Below, one piece after another: positions 22,401 through 37,200 of a stretch of 64,000 nt of DNA (positions are counted from its first letter, which is position 1; each line of letters opens with the position of its first letter). The notes under the pieces are model-generated. The model was not told where the DNA came from, searched no databases, and worked only from the letters and a program-made list of their open reading frames with translations. Origin of the DNA: Anastatus disparis (taxonomy: Eukaryota; Arthropoda; Insecta; Hymenoptera; Eupelmidae); the NCBI GenBank assembly GCA_017163975.1, contig JAFFSR010000242.1, positions 5,977,001 to 6,041,000 of the forward strand, read 5' to 3'. A program made the position numbers and the translations under genes.

Positions 22401-25400
22401 GAAATGTAATGAAAAACATTGTAAGTCCTTTATTCTTTTATATTAAAACACTTTCGGTCGATAAAACCATGAAAAAGTATATATTTAACAAAAAAATAAA
22501 AAATAAAGTTGAAAGAGCAAAAAGCACATAAATATCAGCAAGTACAAAGTATCACAAGGTCCTCTTACATCATCTATACAACAGCGTCACGTTCCTGGAC
22601 TTAAGGTCATTAAAGACATTAAAAGTGTAAAGAAAAAGTCTCATCCCTCTGGATAAAGCTTTGACCTTCTCATCGCCATAGTTTTTTGTGATTTCTTACT
22701 TTTTATTTTTACCCTCCTCCAGAATAAGTGCATGTGTGTACTGTTACGTTTACACAAAGGGGAAGTGAAAAAGGGAAACGTACCTCGGAGAGAAAAGAAG
22801 TTAACTTTTTTTTTTCTTTGGGATGTGTATATGTACGTTGGAAAATTTACAGGGAGAGTTTTCTTTTTCTTACGTCGTTTTTATGAGCCGCCTGGGAGAT
22901 TCTTGACGTTAAGCACTTTGTTACTTTCTAACGTTGTGTAAGGCGTATGTACGGAAGGACTATTTAGTGGTGGATTCGTGTAATGGAAAATATCGAATAG
23001 CTTAGAATTACGTTTCGCTCGATGGATTAAATTTAATTTTTCTTCATTTTTGGTATTTTCAGAAGAAAAAAATTATTTTTTTTAAGTTAAAAATTAAATT
23101 AAAAAATTAAATTTCTGTAGTTCAAGATAATAAAATAATAAATATTTATTTTACATAAAAAGTTTTATAGAAAATTGACTGTCGATCTTTCATTTTAATC
23201 AACTAATTAAACTATAAATTTGTCTTTATGTGAATTAAACTTCTTTTGTATCGATTCCATTAAAATAAAATATAAATAATCTTTGATAAAAATGTTGACA
23301 AAATTTTTTTCTGGTATGTACACAAGTACTTTCAACGCTATACCTTTAATTTAAAGTATAAGTGAAAAGTACTTAAAAGATTAAGATAAGTAATTTACAA
23401 AATCTTTTAATTAAATGCAATTGGAGGCTCGTAAGATTCTTAAATTTAAATTCTACATGGCATTACTTCCAAATCAATGTATCAAAGTTTTAAAAAATAA
23501 GATGATTAAATAAATTTTATTCAAATCCATCTTCGTAAAGTTAATCCTTTAAGACGATGTAAATATATAGAAGGATTCTAGCTTATTGGCTAATATTCAA
23601 TCACGTAAATAATTACAATAAAAGCAATAATTTTAGAAAACAAAATACATTAGCTTGTAATGTGATCCATAAACATTATTGAATTAAATTCTGAACCAAA
23701 TGCATTCATTAGTCTCGGAGAAATTAGGGTTCTCGTATTTGAATAATAATATTGTAAAAACATTGACTTATTGGAACTAAGAAAATATTGATTTATTCGA
23801 AAGTTCAAGATTCTCTGAGACAAATTAATGAATTTGCTTGAAAATTCAACTGAATAATATTTATGGGTCACGTCATAAGCTAATATATTTTGTTTTCTTA
23901 AATTACTGCTTTGATTGTAATTATTAGCCGATAAGAAAGTATCCTTCTATGCTGTAACATTTACTTAACGTTACAAGCAAAGTAAGTCTATAAAGAATAA
24001 AGGAAAACGATGCAACAAGTAGAGATAAAAAAATATTTGGAGTCCGTATTGAAACGTATCTTTTCACAAGTAAGCACACGTAAAACTTTAAAGGTACGTA
24101 AGGAAAAGAAAAAGAAGAAAAGCAAATTCCCGAGGGAGTAATACTTATCCAAGCGATGCTAATCACAATGACAAAACTTTATAAACAAGAAACGCGAACT
24201 GAATCGCTAATGCTTTTTTTTTTTCGTTGTGCTCAACTTTTACTGGAGGAAGAGAAAAAAATATTGCTTTCAAGAATTTTATACTCTTGTTGTATAGAGA
24301 TAGATATTGTGTGGATATCTTTTTTAGTTTACTCTTTTATCCATTTGTGAATAAAACATTTATTCGGAATGTGTTTAAATTTTTCATTGTAACTTCTCTT
24401 TCTCTGTTTTTTTTAAAGATATTATACACGTGTATAGATATGCCTGTTATGATAGATGATTGTTTTTTTTGGAGGGTGTAACACTTTTACTCATAAACTT
24501 CTTTTTTATTAGCCTAAAATATTATATTTTCCTTTTTTTAAATATTTATTTTATTCTTTGTTTCCATAATGAAAATAATTAAAATTCTAGAGATACTATT
24601 TTCTCTACTTAATTTTTCATTTATAAAAAAAAAACAAAAATCAGTCTGTATATTTTTTTATCACAAGTAAAAATTTCAATATGATAAACATTTTATTTTT
24701 AACAAAAAATAATTTATTCCTCTTTCTCTTTCAGACGTATATTACACCTGATCTAAGCTTCCATTACATGTAAACCTCTTATCACAAGAGACCAAAAAGT
24801 TACACGCCCATATAAATTTGTAAATATAATAATTTCTATATACTCACCAAGATCCCAATCCTTGTCATGCCTAAGTCTTTCTTTTTCGGCAATGACATAC
24901 CAAATACAAGCAAGCCAATGGGCGACTAGCGTGAAGAATGACATTAGCAGTGTAAGGATTATAGCGCTGTACTGCGAATACCTATCCATTTTTTGGAGTA
25001 ACCTTGCTAACCTTAATAAGCGCGTTAATTTTACTAAATGTATGTGACTGTGACCCGATTCCTAGAAAAAAAAACAATTTTATATATTAATTATAAGTTT
25101 AATATTTTTTTTATTATATTCTAAAATTACATTAATATTAGCTCTATTTTCCTTTTTTCAAGTTTGTCAATAGTTTTACAAAAGCCCAAGGCAAAGCTAA
25201 AAATTTTAATATGCCCATTGAGAACAATAATATTTATTTGGCCTTAAGGCGTTTATTCTCATTCATTTTATATCCAATCCATAAATAGATGAATCTATTT
25301 ATTTTTTTATGGATACAAAATTTCACCAATAATAATAATATTGGTATACGCTCCCGATACTCATGAACGTATAATCAGGAGTAAATCATAAATGAAAACG

Positions 25401-28400
25401 TGTATAATAATATCCTACATATCTAGAACACATTTTCTTCTTTTTTTATGTGTTCTCCTGTCTAGATAATAGAAAAATATTCGTAAGTACTTATTGATCT
25501 CCATCGATGATGAAGAAGTATTTGCATTTTTATCGAAATAATTAGCATACAGTGTATTACTACAACGATAACAAAGGAGCGCCATAAAAGTGAATGATAA
25601 ATGTATTATAAAAACGAAGCATCCATAAGCATTGTTTTATCTCTTTTATTTTTTTATAATCCAGGATTAGTGTTATTCTCAATTTTTCCCTGCCGAGAAA
25701 AAGGAGCCCTGAGACATTTTTATGATTTTTTTACGTTATTTTATGAGTACCCGCGCCGAGGCTTTTTGAAAGACTTTAGATGTACGCACGTGTTATTTGT
25801 TGTGATGTAATGTAATAAAAAATGTATTACTTCATAAATATAAGCTCATGACTGAATTATAGTTAGTACTGATTTGAGAATAACAAAAATATATTGATGA
25901 TATAAATAGATTTACATATAAATATTTTTTTTTTCAATTTATTTAACGTCGCTGTATTTATGCTGTCATTACGATGCTAATTAGCGACGGAGGTTCGTCA
26001 GTGTGTTTGTAAACAAAGCACATGTAATGTACAGTGATGCTTGCGTTAATCGACCGCCGAGAGCAGGATTCGAACTCGGATCCTCGAGATTACGAATCCA
26101 TCGCTCTACCGAGTGAGCCACTGACGATCTCTGATGTCAATTATGTATAGTAATAATTTTAAATGCTGTGAATTATAAATTTTAAACATTTATTTAGTTC
26201 CGCGGTTTAATTGCTTATATCGATCCTGTATTTAGTTAATTTTTATTATAGAATGATGGGATTCATATTTCAACTTTTAATTTTGAAAATAAATTAAAAA
26301 TTAACCTTAAAAGGTATGAGTAAGGACAATAGTTATTGAATCAATAAAAACAATACACTTTAGACGTTGTATAATGACAAAGCATTAATCAAACATGATA
26401 AGTAATGAATTACTTTTTTATCTGAAAAAAGTTTTTTCTCAGAACTTTATAGATTATTGAGATTTCGCGATAATTATTTTTATGAAAAAAGAAAACGTTT
26501 AATAAATAGCGACAGCTACATCTATGATTGATCAAATCTTAAGATACTCGTTAATTAAAAGTTAATAGAAGATTGATAGATATGTCTTATTAAAAAACAA
26601 TCATTATTTTTTTTAATTTAACTAAAAATTTATGATTATGTTTAATTGATTATTAATTGTAAAAAGTTTAAATTCTGTAAAAAAAACTCCGTAAAGTATA
26701 GTAGTTGGTAGCTTAGTTGGTAACAAAAGAAAAATTTTTAGTTTGAAAAGTAAAATTAAAAGTAAAAAGAAAATACGTTTGAAAGTAACTAAAATTCATT
26801 ATTTTAAAAGTTTTTTTTTATTTTAAAAAATTTTCGTAAATGACCAGCAAAACTTTCAACATGATAAAAATCATCGATATTGAATGGTCATTGCTTTAGG
26901 TAAAAAAGTTTAAGTTTTGAATTTGATTCTGGACTTGTCAATTTAAGATAAGTATATTATACTAAAGTCATGATGAAAAATAAAAAAGTAAAAATCCCTA
27001 AATTAAATTATCTTTAATGTATCTTTTTACATTTTGCGTATTACTTCACACTAAATATCCAAAATAATGACGTTAAGTAACTTTACGAGCCCTGGAAAAA
27101 CTTTTCTCTTAAAAATAAAAAAGAAACACTCTTTTTAACGTCCAACATTTCACCTAACAGATGGATATCTATGTATATATCTAAACGTACGAAGGCGTAA
27201 AGTATTGTTACGAAGTATATTATATTCTTAATTTTACGAGTTGAGGCTCTTAATGGTCTCGGTGCGTAAGGGCATTTTTACCCTTACAAGTATCTTCGAG
27301 CGTACTTTAGCTTTTCTTCTTTTTTCCTCAGCTTTCCCCCTAAACTTTAGCTTTTATATGTGTTTAGAAAAACCAGCGTGAACGTAATGATCGTTATACC
27401 GACACCCGTGTATTTATGAAATTGTTCTCAAGGATAAAGCAAGGAGAAAAATCCTACGGTATTTTATCCGTATTTTTAAAATATCTTTGAAAACTTTTTT
27501 AATTTTATTATTTTTTGTAATTAACTTACGAAAAAATATGAATTTTTTTGGTGAACGAATGTTTTTATTTTCAAGTTTTGCTTTTACGGCGCAAGTTCAA
27601 ATTTTACTTTGCGAGAAATGAAATATGGAAAAGGTAGAGAGGAAAAACTAATTTGAAAAAGCAAAATACTCAGAATAGCATACATTTTTTTCAAAGTAAG
27701 CGTGAAATAACATTTCAAAAATGAAAACCAACACAAGATAGGTGAAAAAGAATTTTTTTTATTTTTTCCGTTGGGTGAAGTCTTGTAAAAAAAAGATTGT
27801 CAATTTACAAAAGGTAAAAATGTTAAGGACCAAAAAATCTATAATTTATAATAATATTTTCATATATTTCAAAGAGTTTAACATACTTTTTTCTCAGTTT
27901 GTAAATGTTAAAATTTAATAAATTTTCAACATTCAAAATGTTTTTATTAAAAAATAATAGTGAATTTCACAATAATTTTTAACGTTATTAAATAAACTCC
28001 AAATACATATTATTATTTAACATTAAATCTATATTATCCAAGTACATAAACTAGTTTTATTAGCACAGATTCTCTGTTACCAAAGGGTAACGATTTAAGA
28101 GGGTCAACTCTTGAGACTATGCTTTGCAACCTTAGTTGCCGCAAAAGCAGTAGGAAGTTTCACTTCCAAGCTTTCGGTACTTGCACATCGTATACATCAA
28201 TATGTGTATATAGACATAAGCTTTGCTGGTACCTTTCCTCTCTATCTCTGTAAATTTTCGAATCCAAACGATGCGGGATAATCGATTTCAAATAATTTTA
28301 TTAAACATATTGGACGTACTTGTCGGGTGGTTTGATTTGAAATTCTTTGTGTTTATGTACATATAGTTACACTTGTTTTATTTTACGATGTATAAAATGA

Positions 28401-31400
28401 TATATTATGAACAGAGAAAATGAAAATACAAAATCACAAGTTTTGTACGTTTATTGCTCGTATTGCTTAAATGAAAGCGTATAAGTAACCTTTCTTTTTA
28501 TTTCTTTTTTTTGGAATTTAAGTTTACGATATAGGAAATCGTTTTGGTTTAGTGTTATTGACAAGAGAAAAAAAATTGAAAGAAAAAAGGTCATTGAGAA
28601 AATAAAAGAAAAGAAAGGAATTTTCTTGTTAGGTGAAATAGTATTTTGCCGAATATTGAAACGAATTAGGTAGAGGCCGTCAATGGCTCAGTCGGTAGAA
28701 CGATGGACTCGTAATCTTGAGGTCCCGAGTTCGAATCCCGCTCGCGGACAATTTAATACAAGCACCACTGTACGTTACATGTGCTTTGATCACAAATACA
28801 CTGACGATCTCCGTCGCTAATTGGCATCGCAATGATAGCATAAATACAGCGACGTTAAATAATAATAAAAAAAAGATGTTAGGGTGATAAATGAGACTTA
28901 CTATGTATATTTTTTAAAGTTTATTTTTGATAAAAAAATAAATGTAAATCATTTGAATAAGTAAAAAGTATTTTTTTTTCAATACCTAATACACCTACAT
29001 TAGATTAAATAAATAAATTTAAATTTGTATTGAATAAAGATTAATGATACTTGATATTTATAGAATTTTAAATCAGTAAACTACCTTGAGAATTCAAGAT
29101 TCGTATAATGACTCTTTATAGCATTACGAATATTAATATCAACTAATTATATTATTAATTTTATCAAACATATCAAAGAACACGATGAAAACTATTTAAT
29201 TCTCCAATTGAATTTCATAATGTCTAGCTACTAATCAAATACAACCATTAATCAAATCATTCTTCTTCTTTCCTGATTTGCCAACATCTCAAAAATCAGC
29301 ATGATACAAGGAAAACGGATAAAATGATCTATAAAATCTATGTAGAATAAAAAAAAAAGAGAAGAGAAAAAAGTAACAATAGAATATAATTGCACGAATG
29401 GCCTTCGTGCAATGATTGCTCCATTCAATAATATTCGCAATATATCGTCGGAAGAAGATGAAAAAAAGTAGGAATCAAAAGAAACTAAAGAAACGAAAGG
29501 AGAAGCTTGCACTGGTAAAAAAAGAAAAAGAAAATAGTATTGGGAATAAAAGCGTAATAATGATATGTCTCATGGTATAAACGAGCTCCATTCACAATTT
29601 GCTTAGAAGCTTTTGAGACTTTACCATGTATACCATGTTTAATGATGATTATTCGATTCTGACTTTGTAATTTAGTGAAGGATTTTGAGAAAGTACGCGT
29701 TTGGAAGCAATAATACGTGTAAGCGTTTGAAACGTTCTTTGTAATTATAGAAAGTTTTATTAAGGGGTATGTTGCTATTTTTTATTTTTTTTTTAAATTG
29801 ATCAAGTTATTTATAAAGATAGTTTATAGCATGTGTAAAAAATTACATATATGTAGAGTTTTGGACTATCATATGGAAGATTTTTAAAAATAATTATAAA
29901 CAATTCTTAAAATGTTATTGGAGCTTCGTAGAATTATTGATTGATAAAATGACAAGAAAATTTTTAGCTTACGAAAAATTTTAATGAAAAAAACTTTTAT
30001 ACATATTTATTTACCAACCCGATTAAATAAATGTATATCTGTTAATGAAGAAAAATATACTTCAGCACTTCCAACATTTTCTGTATTTTAAAATAATAAT
30101 TTATTTATTGAAAAAATAAGATTTTTTAAATAACTTAAAGAATATACAACGAATAATGATTACATTGTCAATCGAACGACTCTGCCGTTATATAATAAGC
30201 ATCTATTTCTGGATATTTTCTAAAGATAAATTATGTTTCGCAAAAGATGTCATTTATAACTTTGATCGATGGTTATTTCTGCAAAGTTAAAGTGCAAATG
30301 TTGATATGATTGACTTACAAAGATATATCGATTTTTCCAAGATTTCATTTTTCATAAATTGTTATTATTAAATTTAACGATATTTTTTCTATAAAAAACA
30401 CGTGAAAAACAACAAAATATCAAACTAAAACTTTTTTATTTTCATTTTTCCATTAAAGACAACATACTTTTTTTTCGAAATTACGTTGTTCCGCTTTAAA
30501 ATACCCAGAGACTCAATAAAATTAGACTGGCTGGTTGTTTAATTTTAAAATAGTTCAATATGCAAGCGTAAATATTAGCTTTTATAAACTTGCTTTTCAT
30601 ATACGAATTGAAACAAAAGGTAATTATTTATTCAATATTTTTTAATAATTCACGTGTTCCGAATGAAAAAATATGTATAACGCAAAGATAATATTTATCA
30701 TGATAAGTAAACAATCATTACCATTGTATCGATAGCAATACTGTCTGTACCATAGCCAACAATTCTTATTATTGCATCCATTAAACACTTTGTCAAAATC
30801 AACAACAAAATGCTCTCTCTCTCTCCGTGCGATTCTTTTCTTTTGTTACGCAAAATGCTGTCTGTATATGTTGGTATATAGTGAAATTCCGAAATATACT
30901 CTTCTTTTCTCATTCGATGGATCAATAAACAATCGATGTACAAATAAACAAAGTTTTACATAAATAAACCGTTCGCCATTTGTTTAAATTTGTTTTAACT
31001 GTTTTTTTGCATCATAAAGATACTAGCAAAAAAAAAAGTTTCTTAAGCACTTAAAATTTAAAGAATTTTTCAATCTAAATCACCCACACCTTGAAAATAG
31101 AGCTATGTCATAAGTTTCGTCACTTTAATGTGAATTTAAAATTTATTCTGGTAGAAAATTAATCATGACCTGGCCATACAATGGTAGATTTCCATGTTAA
31201 TTTATTATATCTGGCCAGATGATGGTTAATTTTCTACCCAGGCAAGTTTTCTGCATTATTTAATTAAAGAATTTCGTTTTCATAAAGATATACTTTACCT
31301 CGTTGCTGTACATTGTAACATCACTACTGGCGTAGAGTAAATCGAATGGCAAAGCTGCGACGAGGTCGATGAGAAACCAGCCTTTAATGTAATTCACAGC

Positions 31401-34147
31401 TATACTCTTACTATTGCTGACCACTTCGCCCTTACGACTAACATACGTTGTCCTGAAGTTTAATACTATGTCTGGAAAATTAAATTAAATAAATAATTAT
31501 TTTCATATTTAGATATTTTTTATGGTCAACTATTTGGTAAACTATTAATTTTTTTCTTATTTTGATAGTAGGGAATATAAATTAAATTAACGATATCTTC
31601 AAAGTATATTCGCTAATTTCTTTATTAAAATATAATAATGAAATATATGGAAAATTTCATTAAATCATTATATTTAAATTCAAATTTTAAAAACTTTTTT
31701 TTATGTTTCGGAATTTCAATTAAACTTATATTTTAGCCACGTATTTACATTAATCTTATTAATAATAAATTACAATTTAAGCAATTTTAAGTCTCTGAAC
31801 ACTCTTTGATGAAATTATGAGGGTAGTTTGAATTAATCGATCGTTTGACAAGTTAAAATTTTGGTTGAAAATCGGATTTATCAAGCTATTCATTAAACGA
31901 TCAATAAATTTTCAATCTTTCCCTCGTAGATTATAATTGTTACACATTGATTTATGTTTGTGCATCAGAAATATTTAATCTTCATTATTAAAATTTTTGT
32001 TCCCACCAGAATACCGAAAAAGTAATTAATATTTTATTCTTGTATTTTTCACATTTTTTTCATTCAAAAGAGAGAGAAATAATAAAAATGAAAATTAAAG
32101 CCGAACACTTTTGCAAGACATTTAAAATAATAAGTTGAAAAGCAAAACATTTTTAAATTAAAAAAGTATACAACCCAAATATTTAAAAAAACTAAAAAAT
32201 TAAATAGTCGAACATGCCTTTGAAAAAATATTTATTCAAATTGAAACGTCAAGTTTGTTATTCAATCGTTCCTCAGCCAGTGATTTATGTAACCCATTTA
32301 TGTACCAAATTGATGTATATTTTGTCATTGAATATATAAAGTATACTATTTGTGCAAAATATTAAAAAGCAATATTTAGAATGTCAAAACGCGCGACCTA
32401 TTTTATTAATACATAAAAATAAAGTTCATCAAGTTATTTGTTTGCGAATTATAAAAGTTTAATTATTTGTAATAAAGTAACTCTCGCGAATAACAAAAGC
32501 AGACTTGGAAAAGAAAAATAAATTATAATCTCAATAAGAGTAAGTAATGCAAAATTTAATGATATGCATTAAACAAATAACAAATGTATTAATATTCTTT
32601 TCTTTCTATTTTTTCCAATAATAAATATTCCGCTCAGAATCCGAAGAAAAAAGTACAGATACAAAATGATTTTTTTAAATTAGAGATGGCAAGGAATAAG
32701 AAAAAATCGAATAGTTATATATTGCGCAACTTTCAGCGAGAGAGAACAGAAGCAAAAGAAAAAAGATGAGAATCTATTTTTTTTTTTTGAATCAATGATA
32801 CTCTGACAACGAAAGTCTCTAGTTTTATGCTCGTGATATATATTTTTTCTTTTCCTCTTCTTTCTTTCACCTTCCGTACATTTTTTGTACTTTCAAGATC
32901 TCTGCAAGAGATGACGAAGTCGAATAGGGGAAGTGATATAGGTAAGACTTTAACGAAAAATCGGAATACAGCAGAGGAAAAAGCTTTCTACCTTATATCC
33001 TTTATTTTTGTATGAAAGTAAATTTTTCTCGTATTTAATTCTTCTTTTTTTTCTTTCTTTTCTATATTATTATATTTTGTATTTCCATTACTTATAAAAG
33101 GTTTGAAAGACTTTTCGTTACATGCTTTTTCTTTTTTATTTAGTCTAGAGCGATATAGCCTATTCATTCCTTGTATGTATGAGCATTGGCGGTTTTAATC
33201 TGGTTAATGCTATACCCCTTTGGATGGCTCTTGGTTTTTGCCTGTTCGAGTCGTTTCTATTTGTTTTTTTCTTCTCGCTTTTTTTTTCATGGTTATTTTT
33301 GGGATCAAAAGACTTTTTTTTTTACGTTTCAGGATGGCGAGGTTATCTGTTTAATGGTTTAATGTAGAAAAATTTGATTAGGATTTTATCGGATTAAAAA
33401 AAACTGAAATATATTATATCTACGATGGACGCAAGACTATCTTTTAAAAATTTTAATAAAAATAATCAATGTTTTATTAAGTTTAAAATTTTATGAGAAT
33501 TTCTTATTTATTTTCAGTCGAAATAGAAAAATTCTAAATTGAGATTTCACGATTTGAAATGAATTTCAACATAAAAAGAATATTTATAATTTATTAAAAT
33601 TTCATTTGAAACTTTTTGAATTAAAATACCGTGAATTTTTCATTGTATAAGAATTAATTAATTCAAGATTAATATTAAATGCTCGAAAATGTTGTTCAAA
33701 AAATAAATTAAATTTTTGAAAAATTTTCCGGAAATTTTTTTTGCATAAAAGAATTTTATGATAAAAAAAATTTCAAAAAAATTTCTACAGCTATAAAGGC
33801 AAATTTTGAATATTTTATTCGAGAGTAACATTGAATGTCTGACTGACATTTTCATCAAAAAATTGTATTACATTGCAAAAAAGTAATAAACGTATTTTTA
33901 AAAAATTCTAATATTGCTAAAATATAATTTCAGTGATCGAATTGTTGGATTTGTAACTGGATTGTATTACAAGTAAGCATTATGTTTGTTTGATAAGTTA
34001 AAAATTATTTTATTAAAAATTTTTGCTTATTTTTATTTATATTGCAGAGATTGCCGTTTAAAAATTGTAATATGCATTTCAAATAAATAATTTTATTAAA
34101 TACAGATTTAAAATATAAGAAATAGTACATTACCACCTATGTAATTT

Positions 34148-34201
<54 letters not shown>

Positions 34202-37200
34202 TTAATACAAACGCGATGCTTATACATATGTTATTCTAAAGTTACAAAATATTTTAAAATTTATAAAAAAAATGCTTATTTTAAAAAACGGACGTGGTAA
34301 ATTTGTTAAACGCTTAACGTCGCTGTATTTCAGCCAACATTGCGATGCTAATTAGCGACGAAGGTCGTCAGAATGTTTATGAAAAAAGCACATGTAACGT
34401 ACAGTGGTGCTTGTATCAATCAGCTGAGAGCGGGATTCGAAATCGGAACCTCGAGATTGCGAATCCATCGCTCTACCGACTGAGCCACTGACGACCTCTA
34501 TTTAAAATTATTTTCAAATGACATTTGTTTTAACACTTTACAATTATCGAGTAAATGATAATCTATTAAGTGTTGGATTTAACAAATTAGTAAAATAGCT
34601 TTTATTTTATATACAAAAAAGAAAAATAATTTTACATATCTATATACACTATAAAAAGACTATTTACATTAATTACGACAATTTTTCTAATGAATAATTC
34701 CATTTTCTCCTTGAACTCAAAGGAATATAAGCGTATAGTGAAATCAATAAAATTGAAAAGACCAACTCTTAATTCAATAGCAAAATTTTCCTGTACATAA
34801 TATAATAAACAAACCAATATCACTTGAATGCTAATTTTAATTAGCATATTGAATTAAATTTACAGATCTATACGTATATATTTATATATATATTCGTATA
34901 TCGCGTGTTAAATTTATATATCAATTAAGTAATCGTAAAATTTAATTTTTACTATTATTAAATTGACCCGCATTAACCTTTCTATAAAAGTACAAAGCAT
35001 TGAAGATTTTTCTTAAAAAAAAAAAAAAATAATGACGGATGTGCATTTTGCATTTGTATGTATGCATTAAGCCAGATGACTTTAGAATTTATTTTTGATT
35101 CGATAAACAACCGTAAAGAGAATTGAGTGCATTTCAAAGAACAAATATGTCTTTCGTTTGTTTGAAACCATTGCATCCGTGAACTTGCATCTGTGCACTT
35201 TACGAAAGGAGCTTAATTTAGTAGATTCTTGTTTATTATGGTTTTCAGTGTTTGGAAAAAAAAAGAAAGAAAAATTGAAAGTTAATATACTTTTTATGAA
35301 CCGACGCATAATTTACAGTACAATGAAAGTTCAAATAACGTTTCAAAAAGATTGATATATTGACATTTCATTGTGTATTCAATTTTTAACGCTGCACATT
35401 TTTCGCCGAAAGTTCAATAATTTCATTGATAATCGCTCCAAATGCGTGTTTAGTAAGTGAAAGATTATAATTTTAAATATTTCATCACGTAAAATTGTGA
35501 CATACAATGTATTGATTTTTTTTAACGATTCACAATAGTTAGTAATGCATTTATTTATTTTAACGTAATAAAATCAAAATTGCAAGATTTTTCAATAAAA
35601 AAGTATCCCAATATTAGAAATAACCACTCTCCTTTAAATATCTAAAAGATGTTCTTTGTTCTTAAAATAAATTTGTTTCCTTAAAAAAATATTGTAAAAC
35701 TCGTTTTTCTTTAGAGAATCTATCAAAGTAATTAACAATTACGCTCATAGATGAACGAGTACCTTGTAAGCTTCAACTTTATTCGAGTGGAATTTTTTTT
35801 TAAAAGCTTGGACTTAAAATAATTTTGTTAAAAAAACTAGACCTTGATAATTATTAGTTTGCTGTAAACAATTTTAAAGAGCCGATATCATCAATACATC
35901 TATTGTAATATCGAAGAAATTTTTATCCGACAAAATAAATTATAAATTAATATGTGCACAAGTTTTTGAAAAATCGCGTTTCATAAATAATTAATTGCTC
36001 TCGAATTTGTTATTTTTCTTTCTCAAATAGAATGTTCATGTATTTCGAGGAAACTTCAAAACTCAATTTTCCGCAAAGTTAATTTCGTTCTCTTGAATTT
36101 AGTAATCATTCGCAGTAAGAATCAAAAGCGCATGTTCTTTCTTACTATTAAACTTGGAAATCCTCTAAAACCATATTGACTTTATCTTAATTCTCTTACA
36201 TTATGAAAATTTTCATTCCGTATATTATCTCGAAATTTTATGTACAACGTCTACCTCCGAACCTTTAATATTCATTCCGGTAACCGTTTGATGAATCATA
36301 TAACTAGGAGAAAAAAAGAGCTTTAGTTAAAAAGCTTTTGGAAGCTTCTTTTTCTTCTTCTTCTTTGCATCGGCCAGAGTAAACATTTGCATTTCGGTCT
36401 TTTTCCTTATCCTAAAAAAAGAGCGATGCTGGTTTTTTTTTAGGTCATGGAAGCCAGTTGACATAGAAAAAAAAGAAAGGCTTTACAAACTACGATAACG
36501 AGATGCTTTGTTGAGAATTGTTAGTCATTCGTCTAAGATTTTCATTCAGGCTTAATGTCATTTCGGCAAATTTTATTATCAAGGATTTATTTATAAAGCG
36601 ATTCTTGTGTTTATTGAATATTTAATAATGTTATAAGTATTTTTTACAATAATATTTTTAATAAAATTTTTAATTATAAAATTTGCTTGAAATTTTAGCA
36701 AACGAGTTTTCTTTTCACATTTAGAATACAATCACCTTCACTGAATTCAATAGCAATTGTATTATAAAAATATTGTATTATTTTCAGTTATTATATTATT
36801 CTCCAATAAAACTAAGGACTTGATAATTTTTTTAATAAAAATGAAATATTTTTGAAGCATCGAGTAAAATTAAAAAATGAGAAATAATATAAAATAACTC
36901 AAACAAAAGAATTTTCAATAAAAGCTTCTCCCGGTGTAATTTTAGTGTTCGTTCGAAAACAAAGAAAGAATTTATTAATCTTTTCTTCTTAATGAATGAA
37001 AATCAGAATGTACTCAACATGACCCCATAATCGAATGTACTAATGACAATGACTTATAATGAACTGAATACAAATAAGTAAAGAAAAAAAAAGGTGATCA
37101 AGAATCAATTGAACCTTGCAATTGAACTCCAATCACAATGGCCACTTCAATTATCGACTATCGAAAGAGAGAGAGAAGCACTTCACTTTATTCGCTGTAT

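Larger units (their letters stand above)
25062..31298 (-). other. Elk: Elk intron 5
   Basis: 6.2 kb with two SINE copies (25942 and 28673) and a family-B palindromic element (31148). A 7-bp stem GTAAGGG/CCCTTAC with an 8-nt loop lies at 27266-27287. No exon is recognised. Confidence 0.65.
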
